Made by a program: the position numbers and the translations under genes. From Clostridia bacterium (lineage in GTDB: Bacteria > Bacillota_E > SLMV01 > PUMD01): 7,578 nt of DNA. The stretch spans positions 1-7,578 of the forward strand of contig SKXF01000421.1 of the NCBI GenBank assembly GCA_007128555.1. Direction: 5' to 3'. Below the pieces are notes generated by a model, which worked only from the letters and a program-made list of their open reading frames with translations, was not told the DNA's origin and searched no databases. Positions 5,920 to 7,578 of this stretch are shown piece after piece; the stretch's first letter is position 1; every line of letters begins with the position of its first letter.

Positions 5920-7278
5920 TTACTCTTCCTCAGGTATGCTCAACCGTTCGTTCAGGGTCATCTCTGCCACGATGTTGACAGTGGCGTGGAGTCCAAACCT
6001 CAGGCTTTCCAGGGAAAGACGCTCATCTACTCCGTGCGCCCTGCTGATGGCATCTCCCACATCCAGTCCCCGGTGGGGCGCAAAATCGTAGGAAGCGATC
6101 CCGCGCGGCTCAAGAAAGCGTCCGTCGGTATTCCCGATCGTGACGAAGGGCATGACCTGCGAGCCGGGATCCATCTCGGCGATCACGTCGCAGCAGCACT
6201 CGTAAAGCTCGTTATCCAGCCCTACATCATGACCCTCACGCTCAACGTCAACCGAAAACATGACATCGAGGTCTCCCAGTAAAGCTTCGAGCTCGCCTTC
6301 AAGGTCCCCCTCGCAGTACGAGGGCAGGATCCGCCATCGAATCCTCGCCTCGGCAGAACCGGGCGCCGAACCACTTCCATCCCCGGCACGAACGTAATTG
6401 GGGATGAAGCGGTTCGCCATCGCCTCTCTCAGCAGAGATCGGATGATGTCGTTGTCGCAACGGTCGATGAGATTGAGGGCCCACTCTTCATCAGCCGGTC
6501 CATCGCGCCTCACGGCCAGAAGACAAGCCACGGTATCAAAGAACGCTTCCGTCGAGCCACTCAAGCGGACGGGAGCCTTGTAAGCATAGATACGGTCCAA
6601 TGCTGTGAGCACGTCCCGCAGAGGGTCGCTGCCGCCCGCGGAAAAACCGGGATGAACAGAGGAAGCATCCTTTGCACTGCGGATCGTCACCTGTGCAGTG
6701 CCTTTCTGGGCGGAACCGAGCAGATATACCCGGTTACCTCCCACCTCAGCGGTGAATCCTCCACCCTCGGTAAGTGCGTACCCGCGAACAAACAGATTCG
6801 GGTACTCCTTGACCAGGAATTCCATGCCGTGACCGCTACCTCTCTCCTCGTCCGCCGTCGCCAGGAAGATCATCCTCCGATTCATCTTTGCGCTATGCCG
6901 CTGGAAGAAGGCCATGATCATCGCATGTATGGCAGTGACCTGCTTGGTATCGATCGTCCCTCTTCCCCAGATCTGACCATCGGCGATCTCGGCACCGAAG
7001 GGATCATGTTTCCACTCGGAGTCTCCAGGTGCAACCACGTCCAGGTGCGACACCAGGTAAAGAGGGGGAAGATCTCCCTCTCCCACCTCGGCGATGACGT
7101 TGGCCCTGCCTTTCTCTGGCTCAATGATCTCATGGTCGACACCGTGCCTAGCAAAAAACCCCCGCAGAACCTCTGCTGCCAGGATCTCATTTCCGGGGGG
7201 ATTGGTGGTGTTTGCCTGAACCAGGGAAGCCAGCAAATCCAACGTCTCCTTCTCCATCACCTTCCAGGACGTCGACAT
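5920..7278 (-). CDS. M20-family zinc peptidase/deacylase
   Basis: The 452-residue protein carries the M20 dinuclear-zinc motifs in order: His78 and Asp80 in LVSHLDVVAPGD, bridging Asp110 in WGRGTIDTK, catalytic Glu144 and ligand Glu145 in TADEERGSG, acidic ligand Glu171 in LTEGGGF, and His415 in SRAHGVDE. The opening LASLVQANTTNPPGNE is typical of the family. The region around 190-320 fits a lid or dimerisation domain. M20 enzymes hydrolyse dipeptides, aminoacyl chains or N-acyl amino acids in the cytosol; relatives include ArgE, DapE, carboxypeptidase G2 and PepV. The length and TEGGGF motif favour the larger peptidase or acylase branch. I chose ATG 7278 because AAGGGGG (7284-7290) lies 5 bases upstream. 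An in-frame ATG at 7350 adds 24 residues with a weaker site. A very weak promoter-like pair (TTGCTC, 17 bases, TAAGAT; 7054-style spacing at 7082 downward is not meant, the boxes are at 7377-7382 and 7354-7359) precedes it. Confidence 0.92.
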   Translation of the reverse strand: MSTSWKVMEKETLDLLASLVQANTTNPPGNEILAAEVLRGFFARHGVDHEIIEPEKGRANVIAEVGEGDLPPLYLVSHLDVVAPGDSEWKHDPFGAEIADGQIWGRGTIDTKQVTAIHAMIMAFFQRHSAKMNRRMIFLATADEERGSGHGMEFLVKEYPNLFVRGYALTEGGGFTAEVGGNRVYLLGSAQKGTAQVTIRSAKDASSVHPGFSAGGSDPLRDVLTALDRIYAYKAPVRLSGSTEAFFDTVACLLAVRRDGPADEEWALNLIDRCDNDIIRSLLREAMANRFIPNYVRAGDGSGSAPGSAEARIRWRILPSYCEGDLEGELEALLGDLDVMFSVDVEREGHDVGLDNELYECCCDVIAEMDPGSQVMPFVTIGNTDGRFLEPRGIASYDFAPHRGLDVGDAISRAHGVDERLSLESLRFGLHATVNIVAEMTLNERLSIPEEE

Positions 7279-7283
7279 GAAAG

Positions 7284-7290
7284 CCCCCTT
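7284..7290 (-). promoter_or_regulatory. Ribosome binding site deciding the M20 start
   Basis: AAGGGGG on the minus strand sits 5 bases from ATG 7278 and is much stronger than anything before the alternative in-frame ATGs at 7293 and 7350, so it favours the 452-residue product. Confidence 0.6.
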
Positions 7291-7435
7291 CATCGCCTGC
7301 AGGAACCGCAGTCCTCTGCGGCAAACCAGTTCAAAGGCCATGGGTATCATTTTATCTTACCTTGGCTCGGGTCCTGGAGCAATGTTCGCAGCGGGTGAGG
7401 TCTTTGTGCTGTGCCCTCTGCGCTTCGCAAGATGA

Positions 7436-7578
7436 TCAAGTCTGCATTCTGAGACTCTCGTGATATCCACGGCACTGCGTAGCCTCCTCCATTCCGGCCG
7501 GGTTCTGCTCGCCTTCCACCGGGTGAGCTGGCTGTTGTGGCGGAGCAATCCGATCGTCTGCCTGACCGGCCCATGGTG
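7436..7578 (-). CDS. Possible C-terminal tail of an off-window gene
   Basis: One minus-strand frame is open from the window edge to TGA 7436-7438. It encodes a hydrophilic D/E/Q/P-rich tail (IAPPQQPAHPVEGEQNPAGM and then EEATQCRGYHESLRMQT) that could be the end of an upstream gene. Two other frames across the same bases are also open but arginine- or glycine-rich, so support is weak. From here to the M20 gene no other gene is visible. Confidence 0.2.
   Translation of the reverse strand, partial: PWAGQADDRIAPPQQPAHPVEGEQNPAGMEEATQCRGYHESLRMQT

Noticed and set aside
7347..7574. Two other minus-strand ORFs upstream of the M20 gene
   Set aside because: They are arginine- or glycine/serine-rich, overlap each other in different frames, and lack ribosome sites and motifs.
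1..7578. tRNA, rRNA, CRISPR arrays, insertion sequences
   Set aside because: I saw no spaced repeats, transposase or integrase motifs, or cloverleaf-like sequences on either strand.

Overview
The window reads as one strand-coherent accessory region. Every gene I can support lies on the minus strand, so transcription runs from high to low coordinates. Hand counts of single 60-base lines give about 60% G+C in the enzyme genes. Shine-Dalgarno sequences are strong (GGAGG or AAGGGG type, usually 5-8 bases before the start), so this is a bacterium. I cannot name the phylum; gene content and base composition would suit a peptide- or amino-acid-fermenting member of a Firmicutes-like or related lineage, which is inference only.

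Layout in the direction of transcription: (1) 7436-7578, a doubtful C-terminal tail of an off-window gene; (2) 7278-5920, an intact M20 zinc peptidase; (3) 5901-5719, a doubtful 60-residue ORF; (4) 5655-4465, an intact M24 (Xaa-Pro peptidase type) metalloenzyme; (5) 4464-4199, a gap with no gene seen, followed by a good sigma70-type promoter at 4198-4169; (6) 4125-3802, a small soluble coiled-coil protein; (7) 3766-2853, decayed coding sequence with in-frame TGA stops and frameshifts, ending at a perfect hairpin; (8) 2776-1985, a CPBP-family membrane protease in clearly A+T-richer DNA; (9) 1979-1738, a small frame-disrupted gene coupled to the CPBP gene; (10) 1649-1440, a bacterial microcompartment (BMC) shell-domain protein that lacks the middle of its domain; (11) 1412 to beyond base 1, a class V aminotransferase carrying an N-terminal segment like those of EutQ and EutT.

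The most interesting part is the left end. A BMC-domain gene is followed 27 bases later by an aminotransferase whose N-terminus resembles the start of ethanolamine-microcompartment proteins, and two cytosolic metallopeptidases lie upstream on the same strand. This suggests a microcompartment-linked route for a small peptide, N-acyl amino acid or amino acid, with the aminotransferase as cargo. The aldehyde or acyl-CoA enzymes and the remaining shell genes expected of a metabolosome are not in the window, so the substrate is unknown. Several genes here are broken or internally deleted, so either the locus is decaying or the assembly contains errors; the large enzyme ORFs are nevertheless intact.
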